NCBI GenBank assembly: GCA_038030265.1 | Contig: CM075939.1 | Coordinates: forward strand, 48,155,253-48,219,252 | Length of the DNA stretch: 64,000 nt | Source of the DNA: Corythucha ciliata | Lineage: Eukaryota; Arthropoda; Insecta; Hemiptera; Tingidae | Reading direction: 5' to 3' | In this document: piece by piece, positions 1 to 11,153 of the stretch | Layout of the letters: each line of letters begins with the position of its first letter | Position numbering within the stretch: position 1 is the stretch's first letter | The notes under the pieces: generated by a model | The model's input: only the letters and a program-made list of their open reading frames with translations | The model's database searches: none | What the model was told of the DNA's origin: nothing | Position numbers and translations under genes: made by a program

Positions 1-1447
1 ATTAAACTTTTGGACATTAATGAACAGCCGATCGCTTATGCTCAGGCGAAAAAACGTAAACGAATGCAAGGTACTGTCGCTTGATTGTGTTGCTTGCAAT
101 TTTTTTGTCGTTAATATTCGAAACTCCTCCACCCCTGCGTTCCTGTTTTTTTGTTTGTTTGTTTTTTTTTTTTTAGAACTGGAAGAGAGTCAAGCGAAAG
201 CGGCTAATAAAACGGCGGCGGAAACGTCACCCACTCCAATCACTTCGACGGCCACCCCTGACTACGCCATTGGTCTCGTCGCACCGCCCTCCGTCGCTCC
301 ACCGACTCCGTCACCCCTGGAACCACCGCCGACGCCTTCGTACGCACCGTCGGCCACGTCGGGCGTTTCAACTTTACTTCAAGCGTCAGTCGCGACCGGC
401 GGTGCTCTTTTGACTCCCAATCCACCCGTTGTTAAGGTGAGAACGTTTTCTTTAAAACCATTTTTTGGGTTTGTCTATTTCGTAGGAGATTTTAATTTAT
501 TTTATTCCTTCATTTTATAAACTATTAATTACGTAATGATTTTCTAGTACGGCACTGCATGGATTCAATGTACAAATCGGTTTAATTCGGGAAACCGCCC
601 AGTCGGCTTTCAAGTCTATTTTCCGTTACAAGACTAATTATTTCCCTTCCCTTACCGTTATTTAATAAAAAAAATAACTTCGCGAAAATTTGCTTCATTT
701 TTCTCGTTTACATTAAGACAGAAATAAGCCCAGAGAGCCATAATTTAAGCCCAACTCTTTCTACCCCCCCTCTTTAGGAGAGTCAACCACAGCAAACTGT
801 TCAAGAAATAGCCTCGCCTACAATTGAGAGACCCACGCCACAGCCCATAACTATAAGAACGGCGCAGCCTGTGGTAATACACGAAGACAAAAAATACGAA
901 TTAACGGTAATTATCATTTCCGAAATCCTCAATTTTTGCTTTTTTTATTACTTCTCCTTCCTTTTTTTTTCGACAGAGAGAACAAATGTTGAAGGCGCAA
1001 GAACTTTTCCAGTCGGCGAATAAAGTGACGCGACCCGAGAAATCTCTCATTTTGGGTTTTATCGCCGGTTCGAGAGGTAAGTGGATGCCCCGTTTTTTGT
1101 TATTTTTCTTTGGATTTTTTCTAAGGTTTTGGCACCCCGCCTATAGTTCAACCCCGCCTCTGCTCCACCCCGTCCTGCTCCCTCCCAAGATGCGTTGCGT
1201 TCTTTTGTTGTTATTTTTTGAAGACCTCATTCGTAGAATTAACTCGTTTAAATTACCGAAAATTACAGAAAATCCCTGTCCACAACTCGGTGATGTCATC
1301 ACCATAAAACTGAGCGAGTACCAGAAAATGGTTAGACAGAGTGGCAGTGGCATCGAAGTGCCCAAAATAGTCGAGACTCACTTTCAAATGAATTACGTTA
1401 CGGGGGAGTGGAATTTAATTAATCGGTATCGCGATATCGAGAGTTAA
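1..1447 (+). CDS. NELFA: NELF-A (negative elongation factor A), C-terminal 245 residues; 5' end outside window
   Basis: NELF-A is a subunit of the NELF complex that holds RNA polymerase II at promoter-proximal pauses in the nucleus. I read five exons: 1-70, 177-436, 778-906, 977-1076 and 1269-1447. All junctions are GT-AG and the frame is continuous. The first exon encodes KLLDINEQPIAYAQAKKRKR, followed by a Pro/Thr/Ala-rich linker (exons 2-3). The last two exons carry the conserved C-terminal block: EQMLKAQELFQSANKVTRPE, LILGFIAGSR, then ENPCPQLGDVITIKLSE and FQMNYVTGEW, ending at TAA 1445-1447. These blocks match the C-terminus of animal NELF-A as I know it. AATAAA signals lie at 1698-1703 and 1704-1709. 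The N-terminal NELF-C-binding region is upstream of the window. Confidence 0.9.
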
Positions 1448-2056
1448 TGATCGATTAGCGAAGAAAAATTGTTATTAATTTTGTTTTTGGCTTCCAACAG
1501 GTTGTTTTTTAAGTTTTAAAGGCCAATTAACTCTCCTGTTTTTTTTTTTGTTTTTTTTTTTAATGTACCTGCTATGTTATGGCCCCTCTAGGAAAATTAT
1601 TTTTTTATTTACTTATAAGATCTGTAAATAAGTTTGGATTTATTGCGTTGGGGAGATACAAACTATGCCTTAAATATTTTATGAATTATGTGCTAGGAAT
1701 AAAAATAAATTGAATTTCAGTACCAAACAAAACATAATTAAATAATTTATTTACAAATAACAATATCAATAAAATAATTTAAATTATTCAGCAAAATATC
1801 ACAGCCTACATTACATTTATTTATAGTGTGATGACTTATGTATACATTTTAAATTCTAAGCATAGGGACGATAATCCTGAATCCACAGTCACAAATTCTG
1901 GGCGGTGTTATCTTCAGGTTGGTTGGCGTTGGCGGGGGGGGGGCGTGTTAATATTGAGCGTTATTGACACAAAAAAACCTCAATTTGGTCATAGCGAAGG
2001 TAACGTGGTGCAAATTGCGAGAATCTGTCGGTGGGGGGGGATATAATCCGTTATTC
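1448..2056. other. Convergent 3' UTR/intergenic region between NELFA and the SOD-repeat gene
   Basis: AT-rich, with no coding signal. Forward AATAAA signals at 1698-1709 serve NELFA. A reverse-strand AATAAA (plus-strand TTTATT at 1816-1821) is a candidate for the minus-strand gene that ends at 2057. G-tracts lie at 1934-1943 and 2032-2040. Confidence 0.6.
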
Positions 2057-5000
2057 TCAACGCACACAAATTCCAAAAGTTACACCTACCATTATGAACA
2101 GGAATGGACTCGTGAGCGTCTCTCCCGATGATTTTGGTCGTCTACCACTGAAAATGGTGTGTCTCTGTTCATTGTCCGCGGTTGCGCACAATTTATAGGA
2201 AATGGTGGGGCCGCGTTTACGACTGGGAACATAGCCGGGGATGTAGAGACTGGGCTCTGACAGGCGACCGGTGGACATGAGCCGACTGAAATCCTGTTCC
2301 AGTTTATTGGCTTGTGGCCCTGCGATTGGTTTTAAATTAAGGTATTGGTTATATTTTGATGGTTCTGAAGGTTGAAAGTCGTGTGGGGAGGGGAGGGGGG
2401 TTACAACTTACCTTTAAAATGGACTAGAAGTTGTATACATGAACCTCCGTACAGTATGTTTGTTTTTCGTGAATCAATCGTTAAAAACCACTCGGGGATC
2501 CCCATGACGCGTCTGACGTCCTCCAAAAACTGTGAACTATACCATTGAGTCGAGTTTATTATTAAAATTTCAACATTTCTTGCCCTTCTGAGTGAATTAA
2601 ATTATTTAATTTACTCACACGACGAACTTCGGTGGTCTTCTCACGTTCACATATTTAACAGTGTCGTAATCGGGTTCAATATTACCGCAGGCGAATTTAT
2701 CGCGTCCTCCGTCTTTGTCCAATATGACGATCGAGCGACCCATCGCCGACACTGTTCCCTCTATTTTTTTTTTAAACATCAAGACGTTAGCTTTATCGGA
2801 TTTTCATGATTAAGGATGGGGTTGGGGTTCACCTAGAGGAATATTCGAGTCGGAGAAGACACGTCGACCAAGACCCAGGTCGATACTGCCCAGACGCCCC
2901 GACAGATCACCAACGTAGCACCTGAGTGGCATGTCGGGTCCGCATTCTTGCCTGTATAAATCCTCCTAAAGTGCGAGGAGGAGGGGGGAGACATTTATAT
3001 TTTCATAAGAACAGTCAAAATAAATCGTCGAACGATCGTTACATTTAGCGGATCAGCCAACTGAGTGTAGTACGGGTTCCAAATGTAACCGGCGGCTGTG
3101 CATCTCGTGTTTAGAACTTTGACTGTTGCGTCCACACCTACTGCGTTGACGTAAATCGCCCAGTTATGATTCCTCGTCTAAAAATTATTTGTCGGGGTTG
3201 TGGTGGGGGGGGGGGGTAATGAGTTAAATGTATGGGAAAGGAGAGGAGGGGCTCATCAACCTGATTTCGGTCATGTTGACCAGGGTGTCGAAGGTTGACT
3301 TCCAGGACTGTTTCACTCGCACTTCCGTCATTGTGAATCAATTGAGTCATTCTAATGTAACCCCAGGCGAAGCCTTGCGGGTGATGGAATGAAGCAATCG
3401 CTCGTAATTCGCGAGCTTCCTTCGGAGCGTAGCCTCTTTCGATCGTCGAACATGCCAATCTATTGTTGTGGGGGGGGGGGAGGTAATACTCGGACAAATA
3501 TTTTTAATCTTTTAATAATTACCGCTTATTGTACGATTTTGAATGTAGCACTATGGACCGTCCCAAAATGGAAGTCTGTCCATAAATCATGAGATTTGTG
3601 TCATTATGTCCGACCTTTTGGGCTGATTTGAGACCATCGAGTGGGCCAAATTTACCGCTTAGATCGCCCACTTTTAACTGATCGGGGGTGCCTGTGGTGG
3701 ACGTTGCGTGGTAGGGGTTGAACACCTCATAGAGGGTGTCCTCTTCGCAGGGGAATTCAAGAATTTCTAGTACCGGTGTCTTGAAACAAAAGATAAGCAG
3801 TTTGATTATTGTTTTGATCCCCTCCCCGGCAACCCTATTGTTGACCCACCATGTGAACTTGGTAGGCACCGACGTCCTGCAGCCCTTCGACGTTCAATTC
3901 TATGTCCGTGTTGCCGTACTCTGTTTCTTGTAAGAATTCAATCTTTCCGCTGATGGTCGTGGGGAAACCGTTGCCAAACCAATCACGGGCTACAGCTTTT
4001 CGCCTGAATATCCGCGTGATTCTTGCGGCAAAAATAAGACAAAAATTTGATTAAAACATTTTTCATTGACTGTAGAAAAACGTACTTCGAGCATGCGAGG
4101 CGCTCGCCTCGAGCTTTCGGACCGTTGTCGTCGAATATCACCAAGGATTTGCCCAAAATTGAATTGTGTCCCCAAACTGGGATTTTATCGTCCGTAAACA
4201 ACGAACGACTGTCCTTTAAAAATTTCTTCGCTCCCGACACGACAATTCGACCCAAACGATGCGACAATTCACCCACGACAAACTCCTGGCTCGTGTTCAC
4301 GTTGACTTTGTACGGATTGAAGGCGGGACCGGCGGACACGCACCGCGCTGTCCAATTGTAAAAATCCTTACCCGGTGGATTGACGTGAATACCCCATCGA
4401 TGCTCTCGCGTTGTGTTGACCGTTGTCCCGTCGGCGTGAACCAATCCTTCGACTAGAACGGTCGTTTCACCGAACGGTATGGGTTGGTGGAATACGATTC
4501 GTCCCACCAGAGGGTATCTGAAACAATTTTTGTTTTTTATTTGTCGATCGTGATCGGCGGGTGGGCAGTGGTGGGGGTAAATCACCTGTAAAAAGCTTCG
4601 GCGGTTATAATAGGCATTTTAAAGTCAGGCTGTGACCACATGTATCGAACAAGATTTGCACAAATCCATGGCTCTTCAATGCTCATTTCACCGTTTCTAT
4701 AAATGACTAGAGTTCTATGGGCGACACTGTGTCGTCCCATTAATGGGAGAAAACTGTCCCACTCTCTCTCCGCGACGTATCCCAATTTCCCGCTAATGTC
4801 ACCCACGGCGTATCTATCCTGACTTTGTTCCCCTTAAAACAAAAAACAAACAAACGGCAGGTATAAATGACAGAGCACTCCCAAGCCGCAATTAGCTCTT
4901 CTCGTACCTGGAATTGGTGCGTCCCCGGCTTCAGCTTTGTCCGTAGGATTGTACACTGGCCCTATGCCCTTGCATCGATCCAATTGCTGCGAATTGTCAA

Positions 5001-6527
5001 GCGGCGGTAGAGCGGGAAGGGCGTGTATTCGAAATCCGCCAAGAACTGGATCGGTGACTCGAGTGATATTTAGTCGGGCCTTCGTCGGTGTCAGTTGTGA
5101 GCCTTGTTCTAGGCTGAGACACCCCGAGACACCTTTAGCGCTCACTAGAGCTCTAAAAAAAAAAAAAAAAAATCGTTTAATTAAGTCGATGTTTGATAAG
5201 TGGCGGACGGTAGAAATAAATACTTTAAAACGGTTGGGTTTTTCGTGGTGATTCTGGCGCAACTCAGGAAAGTGTCCGGGTGGTCATTATCCATAATGAC
5301 CAAGTAGAGTTGACGCTGTTTATTATTCACGTCCAACGGTGGTAAATACTGATCGCGGAATAAATGTCTCTGTCCCACGTTAATCTCGCCCAATCGGGCC
5401 GTCATATCCATTAAAATCACTTGTAGCGTGTTACAGTCACCCTTAGCTTTATCTAAAATCGAGCAAGTACTAAATTGATGACGGTGTGGGTTGGGTTGGT
5501 GGTGGAGGGGGGGAGGGCTGGATAACTAACCAAATTCAGATTCTAAAATATCGGTCGAGTAAATCCTCCAATTATGCACGGACGGCCTCCGGCGGCCGGC
5601 CAACCTCAAATCGGAGTAAATAATCGCATCGGTCGCCTTATGACTGCCGAACCATTGAATCAAGGTAAAACCACTGATGCCTCCTTCGCCCGAAAATCTC
5701 GCCTCCGCGACTTTAACGCTGCTGTTTCCGCTCGCCTTAAAAGGAACAGCCATAAAAGGAGTTTTTGGGCCATTTTATTTTATATTTTTTAAGCCATACA
5801 ATTATACTAGCGCAAGCTCTTTGACCCGAAGAGGACTGAAGAAGTAGCGATCTTGCCCAAATCCCATTTGAGCCTGTCAACATGATCTGATCGGTTGTCA
5901 AAGAGGCGGTTGACGTGCTTATTTCTCCTAGCAATGTCGTTAAATCCAGAATTCTACAAAATTAATATTATACAAGGCTATTAAACTTGACACCAGAGGT
6001 TCCGGCCTTGAATTTTCAATTGCCGGGTAACATCTTGCACTTGAAAAAGGGGAAAGTTTTTTTTTTTATTCACATCGTTAGAAATACGAGCGGATTAGAA
6101 AAAGAGGACAAGTGCGACGTGTTTGTAACATTTTTATTTACAGTGACATGCATTTGTCCTTCCATTAACATCCCCCTCTCCCTTCCTTTAACCATTTTTA
6201 ATTTATTTATTTATCTAAACTGGAAATTCGAGAGATGGAGATAGAGAAATGACAAGGAAAAAAAAAAAAAAACATACTCCGTTCCTAATTTACGATCGTC
6301 GCAACGATTTTCAAGTTCAGTGTAGTCGACTGGCAGCTCTCTAACGCTCCATTTCCAACTGGCCTCGGTGTTCACTCGAACGGCTACCACGACTGTGTTG
6401 TCGACATCGCTTTTACTATTTGGAGGCTTTGAAAAGGAGACGGTGCCGTGAACGCCACTCTGCGAGAGATGAGCGATTAAATCGACGCCGAGGCCTTCTT
6501 GAAGGTGGATTGCCAGGAGGTAAAAAC
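2057..6527 (-). CDS. Cu/Zn-SOD-like repeat protein (CSRP-like), 15 exons, 5' end not found
   Basis: Fifteen exons with unbroken phase: 6278-6527, 5800-5953, 5531-5735, 5224-5452, 4908-5152, 4586-4832, 4086-4517, 3850-4003, 3523-3779, 3261-3459, 3043-3177, 2833-2965, 2619-2760, 2412-2536, 2057-2319. They give about 1055 residues with six degenerate SOD-fold units (residues ~1-134, 135-279, 280-443, 444-587, 588-735, 736-927). Units share an opening strand (SGVHGTVSFS, ISGKIEFLQE), a VGDLSGRLG loop (VGDISGKLG, VGDLSGKFG) and SILGKSLVIFDD/AMGRSIVILDKDG followed by a Cys. Cu-only SOD repeat proteins are extracellular in animals and fungi. Metal ligands are mostly lost: the copper-loop HxxHxH reads HRWGIHVN, HNWAIYVN, HNWRIYS or FRIHALP in different units. 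Catalysis is therefore doubtful. The ~130-residue tail after the last unit ends hydrophobic (SPFLFIMVGVTFGICVR). The first exon opens mid-codon, so the start and signal peptide lie further right. Confidence 0.85.
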
Positions 6528-6955
6528 CTGCGCAAAATAATAAACAAAGATATAAAAAATTAGCTTGAAAATTAGTTCAACAGTCTAAAAATAGTGCTTC
6601 CTGTGAAAGTAGGGTCATCAGAATGGGGAAACTGGACAATTTGACTTATCAACAAGTGAAACTATACTTCTCGGACGAGGTGATCGTCGAGTTTTTAGGG
6701 ATAGAAATAGAATATGACTTTACCGTTCAAACTGAACAGTTCGCCCTAATACATAACAAGCTGTAATAGCTGTCAGCCGTGTCTAGCCCAACTCAACGTT
6801 CAGGGAACAAGGGACATTGGCCTGCATTTACAAGAGGGCATAAAGAAAATTGGCCTGTCGTAGCCGTTCATTAAAGCGCGTGTATAGTCCTCTATTACAA
6901 GACAGTGGGCCATATTAGGCATAGGGAACAGGTTTTAGCTTTAGAGGACTAGCGT
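6528..6955. other. Unassigned DNA upstream of the first recognised SOD-repeat exon
   Basis: This should be an intron of the minus-strand SOD-repeat gene, because exon 6278-6527 needs an upstream exon ending with one leftover base. I found no phase-compatible exon here. The candidate piece after the AG near 6768 carries an in-frame TAG. Confidence 0.4.
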
Positions 6956-7980
6956 TTTTCCCTACCTTAACCTTAATTGCGCCTTTTTTCTCCCTTTTTC
7001 GCTGAGAATTATAATTTTTAATTAGCGTTTTTCTCAATTTCAGCCTCAGATCCAGCGTTTTACCCAAATATAACCGCGAATGAGCATTTTTCCCCCACTT
7101 TCTAACCACGAATTATCGCCTTTTCTCAATTTAACCCTCAACAAGGTGTTTTCTCAATTTTAGTTGTGAATTAGCGTTTTAAATCTGAATACTGTCCTCG
7201 AATGTACAATTTTTCTAAATTTCAGCTGCGAATTACTTTTCCCAAATTCTTGATTCCTCAATTCGAGGCTTTTTCTTAATTTTAACCATGAATTAGCACT
7301 TTTTGTCAATCTTTTCCAGGAATGAGCGATTTTTCTCAATTTTCCACGAAGTTTACGCCAGAAATTAGTAAATTGGCGTTTTTCCCATTTTTAAATGCGT
7401 AAGATGCGCTTTATCTCACTTTTACCCGTGACTTGGAGCTTATTCTCAGTGATTTTTTTCTCAACGTTGGGCTTATGCTCAATTCTACCTGAGAATTAGC
7501 GTTTTCCTCAATTTTAACCGCGAATTATCTTCCCTTCCCCCCAGCCCGGAAGACAAGCTATAAGTCATTGATTTTAGCCATGATGTTGCCTCCGAAAACT
7601 GCGAATTATTGGTGTTTTCACAATATTATCAATGAACCAGTAGCAGTTTTCCTCAGTTCTATCCATGAATTAGCGCTTGTTACCAATCTTAACCGCAAAT
7701 GAGCTCTTTTTCTGAATTCAGCAACGATATCATGAGTGCTTTTACTCAATTTCAGCCATGAATTAGAGTTTTCCTCTATTTTAGCCGCGATTTATATTAT
7801 TTTATGGGTTTTATCCGCTTCATTCACTATTTTTCATATTTGTTCAAACTTATTGCTACGTATTTGCTCTCAAAACGCCCCATATTTGACACGCATTCTC
7901 AATATTAGTCATGGACTTAGGTATACAGAAGCTGAGGATTAGCGAATTTTCACTGTTTAAGCCGTGAAGTTGCTTCCAGA
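6956..7980. repeat. Array of the ~28-30 bp motif, reverse orientation
   Basis: Degenerate units of the form CTCAATTTTAGCCGCGAATTAGCG recur about every 28-32 bp (for example 7,495-7,530 and 7,640-7,700). Divergence between units is high. All ORFs here are chance. Confidence 0.85.
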
Positions 7981-8467
7981 AGCCTCGAATGGGTACCATT
8001 TCAGGAGCGTACCCAGATCTTGATCTAGAAAGTCGGCCGAAGACGTTAGATGCACCACTGCCTATTGCTGGCTGGTTGTAATGTTGATGGGGAGGGGGGA
8101 TCTGGACAAGTGCTAAATCCCTCCCCCCCCCCGTCTGACTGATTTTACCCACAAAACACGAAACTGAATCGCAGCTAGAATTTAGAAAACAAAAATCCGT
8201 ACCTTCTGAAAGATTCAACGCTCAAACCGAAAAACACCTCTAATTAATTCATAGCAGAAAGTAAAAAAAAATTGCTAACGCGGGGCTATAAAATATAAAA
8301 AACAACGCGGCTAAAATCGTGGGGGGGGGGGACTTCAATTTTCAACTCAAATTGAGAAAAGGTGCAAATGCTAATTCGATTCTATAGACACATGGCTTAA
8401 CTGCGGCTAAAATTGCGGAATCGCCTATTCGAGGCTAAAATTGAGAGAATTCGCGTCGGGTTAGAAG
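7981..8467. repeat. Mixed unique sequence and short forward-orientation motif array
   Basis: 7,981-8,260 is unassigned with G/C tracts. About 8,270-8,460 returns to the GCTAAAATTGAGAAAA motif in forward orientation, including a G-tract near 8,320. Confidence 0.5.
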
Positions 8468-8985
8468 CAGTGGCGTAGCGTATGGGCGTTATTTATTTTT
8501 AACGTGAATATGTTAAAGAACCGAGCACAGTTGGGATAAATATAGAGTCCTTTTGCGCACCACCGGTACAAAACACTCCACATCTGTTCAACTGCCCATA
8601 GTGCCCTCATATAGTTGTCATGCTCCGTGAAAGAAATTGTGGCTTCTGGTCTACCTAGAGGCACCCAAACCGCACAAAATGGTCCATTGCAGATCAGGGC
8701 ACCCCCCCAAAAGAGCTATCTATAACAGTGTAACGACTGCCAGTTAGTGGGAGGAGGCGTAAAAACTACAACGAAGTTGACCGAAAGCTGAGTCTTGGCG
8801 ATGCCACGGCTCTCTTTGGAGGCAAAACAGTCTAAGAACCGGACAGAGCGGGCCAGAAGCTGCGGGTTGCATCCCACAACCGGTCAGTGTTCCACTGAAA
8901 CACGCTCCGTCCGTCCACACGCCAAGTTAAGCTAAGTTAACCAAGACCACTGCTCCGGGCATCAAAATGTCACGCTACGCCCCTG
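8468..8985. mobile_element. hAT-type MITE, 518 bp, with TIRs and 8-bp target duplication
   Basis: The left end reads CAGTGGCGTAGCGTATGG. The right end, reverse-complemented, reads CAGGGGCGTAGCGTGACA. The flanking octamers are gttagaag (8460-8467) and gttggaag (8986-8993), 7 of 8 identical. CAGNGGCGTAGC ends with an 8-bp duplication are characteristic of hAT-superfamily non-autonomous elements. There is no transposase inside. Confidence 0.8.
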
Positions 8986-8993
8986 GTTGGAAG

Positions 8994-9430
8994 CGCTACT
9001 GCGCTGCTAAAATTGCGAAAAAAGCGTTAGTAGCAGCTAAACTTGAGGAAAATCACCAATTCGCGGACAAACATTGCTAATTGACTGCTAAAGTTTAAAA
9101 AACTCAACACGGGGGGGCCTCTTGGAGATTTCCGCCCCGGGCCCCGATAGGTGCAGGCCCGCCAGTGGATTCAGAGAGTAAAATTTTGTGTAATTTCGGG
9201 GAAAAATCCGTGCCATGTGGTAAACCCGTGCGCAACCGAAAGTGACCAAGGGGACCCAAGAAGGTCCTTCGTGGCAAAAATTAAGAAAAACCGTTCATTT
9301 GGCACTAAAATTAAGAAAAATATACCTACCAATTCGTGGTATCCGCAGCCAACTACATGGAATACATTTTATAAAAATCTTTATTTGCCGTTCTGAAAGC
9401 CAGTTCGTTACTGAAATTGAGTAAACCAGT
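8994..9430. repeat. Forward-orientation motif array with unassigned insert
   Basis: Forward units occur at 9,005-9,100 and 9,265-9,420 (AAAATTAAGAAAAA and similar). The middle, about 9,110-9,260, is unassigned. Confidence 0.5.
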
Positions 9431-9690
9431 ACATCGCATAGCCATAGAGGGTTGGCAAGGGTGGGCAGTTGCCCTCACCTAGGCTAGAAAGCGAAGCCAT
9501 AGTCTGACTTTTCAGACTAAATAAAGCCAATTTTATCCTAGAAACATCCATGAATATAGAACGTAAAAATATTCATTTTTCCGTATTTAAGCTTTTCGGG
9601 GGCCCCGTCTGATATAGGGGGCCCGCGGGCCGGTCCGCCCCCCCCCCTCGTCATTATGTACCACGGCACGCTACTGTCTGAATCGTGTGG
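9431..9690. repeat. Fragments of two dispersed-element end families
   Basis: 9,438-9,530 resembles the GCGTAGCCAG...GGGCAGTTGCCCTC end also seen at 11,482, 52,819 and 61,945. 9,570-9,677 matches a second family that ends in ACGCTACTG, also at about 24,590-24,670, 46,375-46,480 and 56,100-56,187. The second family includes the shared string TTTAAGCTTTTCGGGGGCCC. Confidence 0.6.
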
Positions 9691-10660
9691 GATGAATCGA
9701 ATATTAAAGCCCCGAAGAATACTGAGCTCCTGCAGTGGAGAAATATCGTCGAAAGGAGCCAAATAATCACCGTTCAGCCCAAGGGCGGATCTGAGACCTC
9801 TCTCGGGGGGGGGGGGGGATCAAAACCCCTCCCCTCCCCCAGTACACCGCCACCACCTGCCCACCACTCCCCTTCCCCCATGTTTTGAGAGATTTTCCAA
9901 GCTCCAGGGGGGGGGGGGTTATTCTGCTTTACCCCCCCCCCCTTAGATCCGCCTATGGTTCAGCCCAATCTCTTTCTCCATGATAATGAAACTTAAAATT
10001 TTTTTTTTTTTTTTTTTTTTGTATTGTTTTGTTTCTTTGTTTATCTTCATTGTGCCCAGAGAGTCGGGACTTACACGTCCCTTACACGTTACTGTGTGCG
10101 GGCTTCCGCCATGTGGTTGTTTAGATACGTCAAATTCATGGAATCGTGTATTTTCCCTTTTCTTGCACCAGCCTTGATATTATTTAAACAATTTTCAGGC
10201 CTCCTATGTCAAGTAGGTACTTGCAAACGGCGAGTTGTAGATGCCCTGCACTTTGCGACTTCTAGGGCTGAAATTCGTGTTCTATTGCATTAGGAGCTGG
10301 ATTTTTTACTTTCATTGCCCTAAATTCTTATTTTTGCTGTAATTTTTCCACGAATGCGGGCTATTTGGCTCAGTAACTGTTCAATTTAGCCCAATTAACG
10401 AAAAAATAAGTTTTCCTCCCCGATCAGATGACTTGGCTAGAATTGACTGAGTAGTAAGCTAAATTGGATCACTATAGGCAAGCTCAGATTTATGCCTAGG
10501 CAGACTAGGTAGCTGTCTAGGGGCCGCCTGGTCTCATCCTAAATAAATAAAAATTTAACCTACAAGTATGTTCAGCGGTTCGGCGTTATCCACATTCGTG
10601 CCGAGGCAACAACGGGACTGAAAAAAAAACAAAAAAAAAACGCTCTTTCGCATAAATAAA
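9691..10660. other. Unassigned, homopolymer-rich region
   Basis: Contains G/C tracts (about 9,806-9,817, 9,907-9,918, 9,932-9,942), a ~21-nt T-tract at about 10,000-10,020 and short open frames with no recognisable protein. About 10,480-10,560 contains CCTAGGCAGACTAGGTAGC, which looks like an old transposon end. Confidence 0.4.
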
Positions 10661-11153
10661 ACTGAAAAAATAGATAATTCACGGCTGAAATTGAGAAAAT
10701 CGCCTGACGGAAAACATCTGCTAAGTGCCACCTACAAAATCGAAGAAAAATAGCTCATTCGCAACTAAAATTAAGAAAGACGCCAATTCGCGGATCAATT
10801 TAAGAAAATGCGCTCATTCGCGTCTAAAAGTAAGATATTATCCACCGGCTAAAATTGAGAAATAGCGCTCATTCGCGGCAAAAGTAGAGAAGAAGTGGCA
10901 ATGTGATGCTACAATTTATAAAAAACTCAGACAATCTGCTAACTTTTTGCCCATTATATTGGTGTGCACATGCTCACTCACAGCTAAAATATATACAAAC
11001 CTCAAATTCGTTGCTAATGTTGGCGAAAAGCGCTTATTAGCTGCTAAAATGGGAAAAGACGCCAATTCACGGATCTATTTATGGGTTAATGCGCAAATTT
11101 GCAGCTATTAAAATTGAGGAAAGCGGTGTTTCGCTGCTGAAATTAAGAATTGA
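10661..11153. repeat. Forward-orientation motif array
   Basis: Runs of GCTAAAATTGAGAAA-type units at 28-32 bp spacing (for example 10,685, 10,760, 10,850). No coding signal. Confidence 0.8.

Noticed and set aside
3983..4085. Read-through extension of the 4,086-4,517 exon as coding
   Set aside because: A GTACGT donor at 4,080-4,085 and the next exon at 3,850-4,003 join in phase and continue the SOD fold.
4047..5251. Plus-strand ORFs of ~100 residues
   Set aside because: They are antisense to well-supported SOD-repeat exons.
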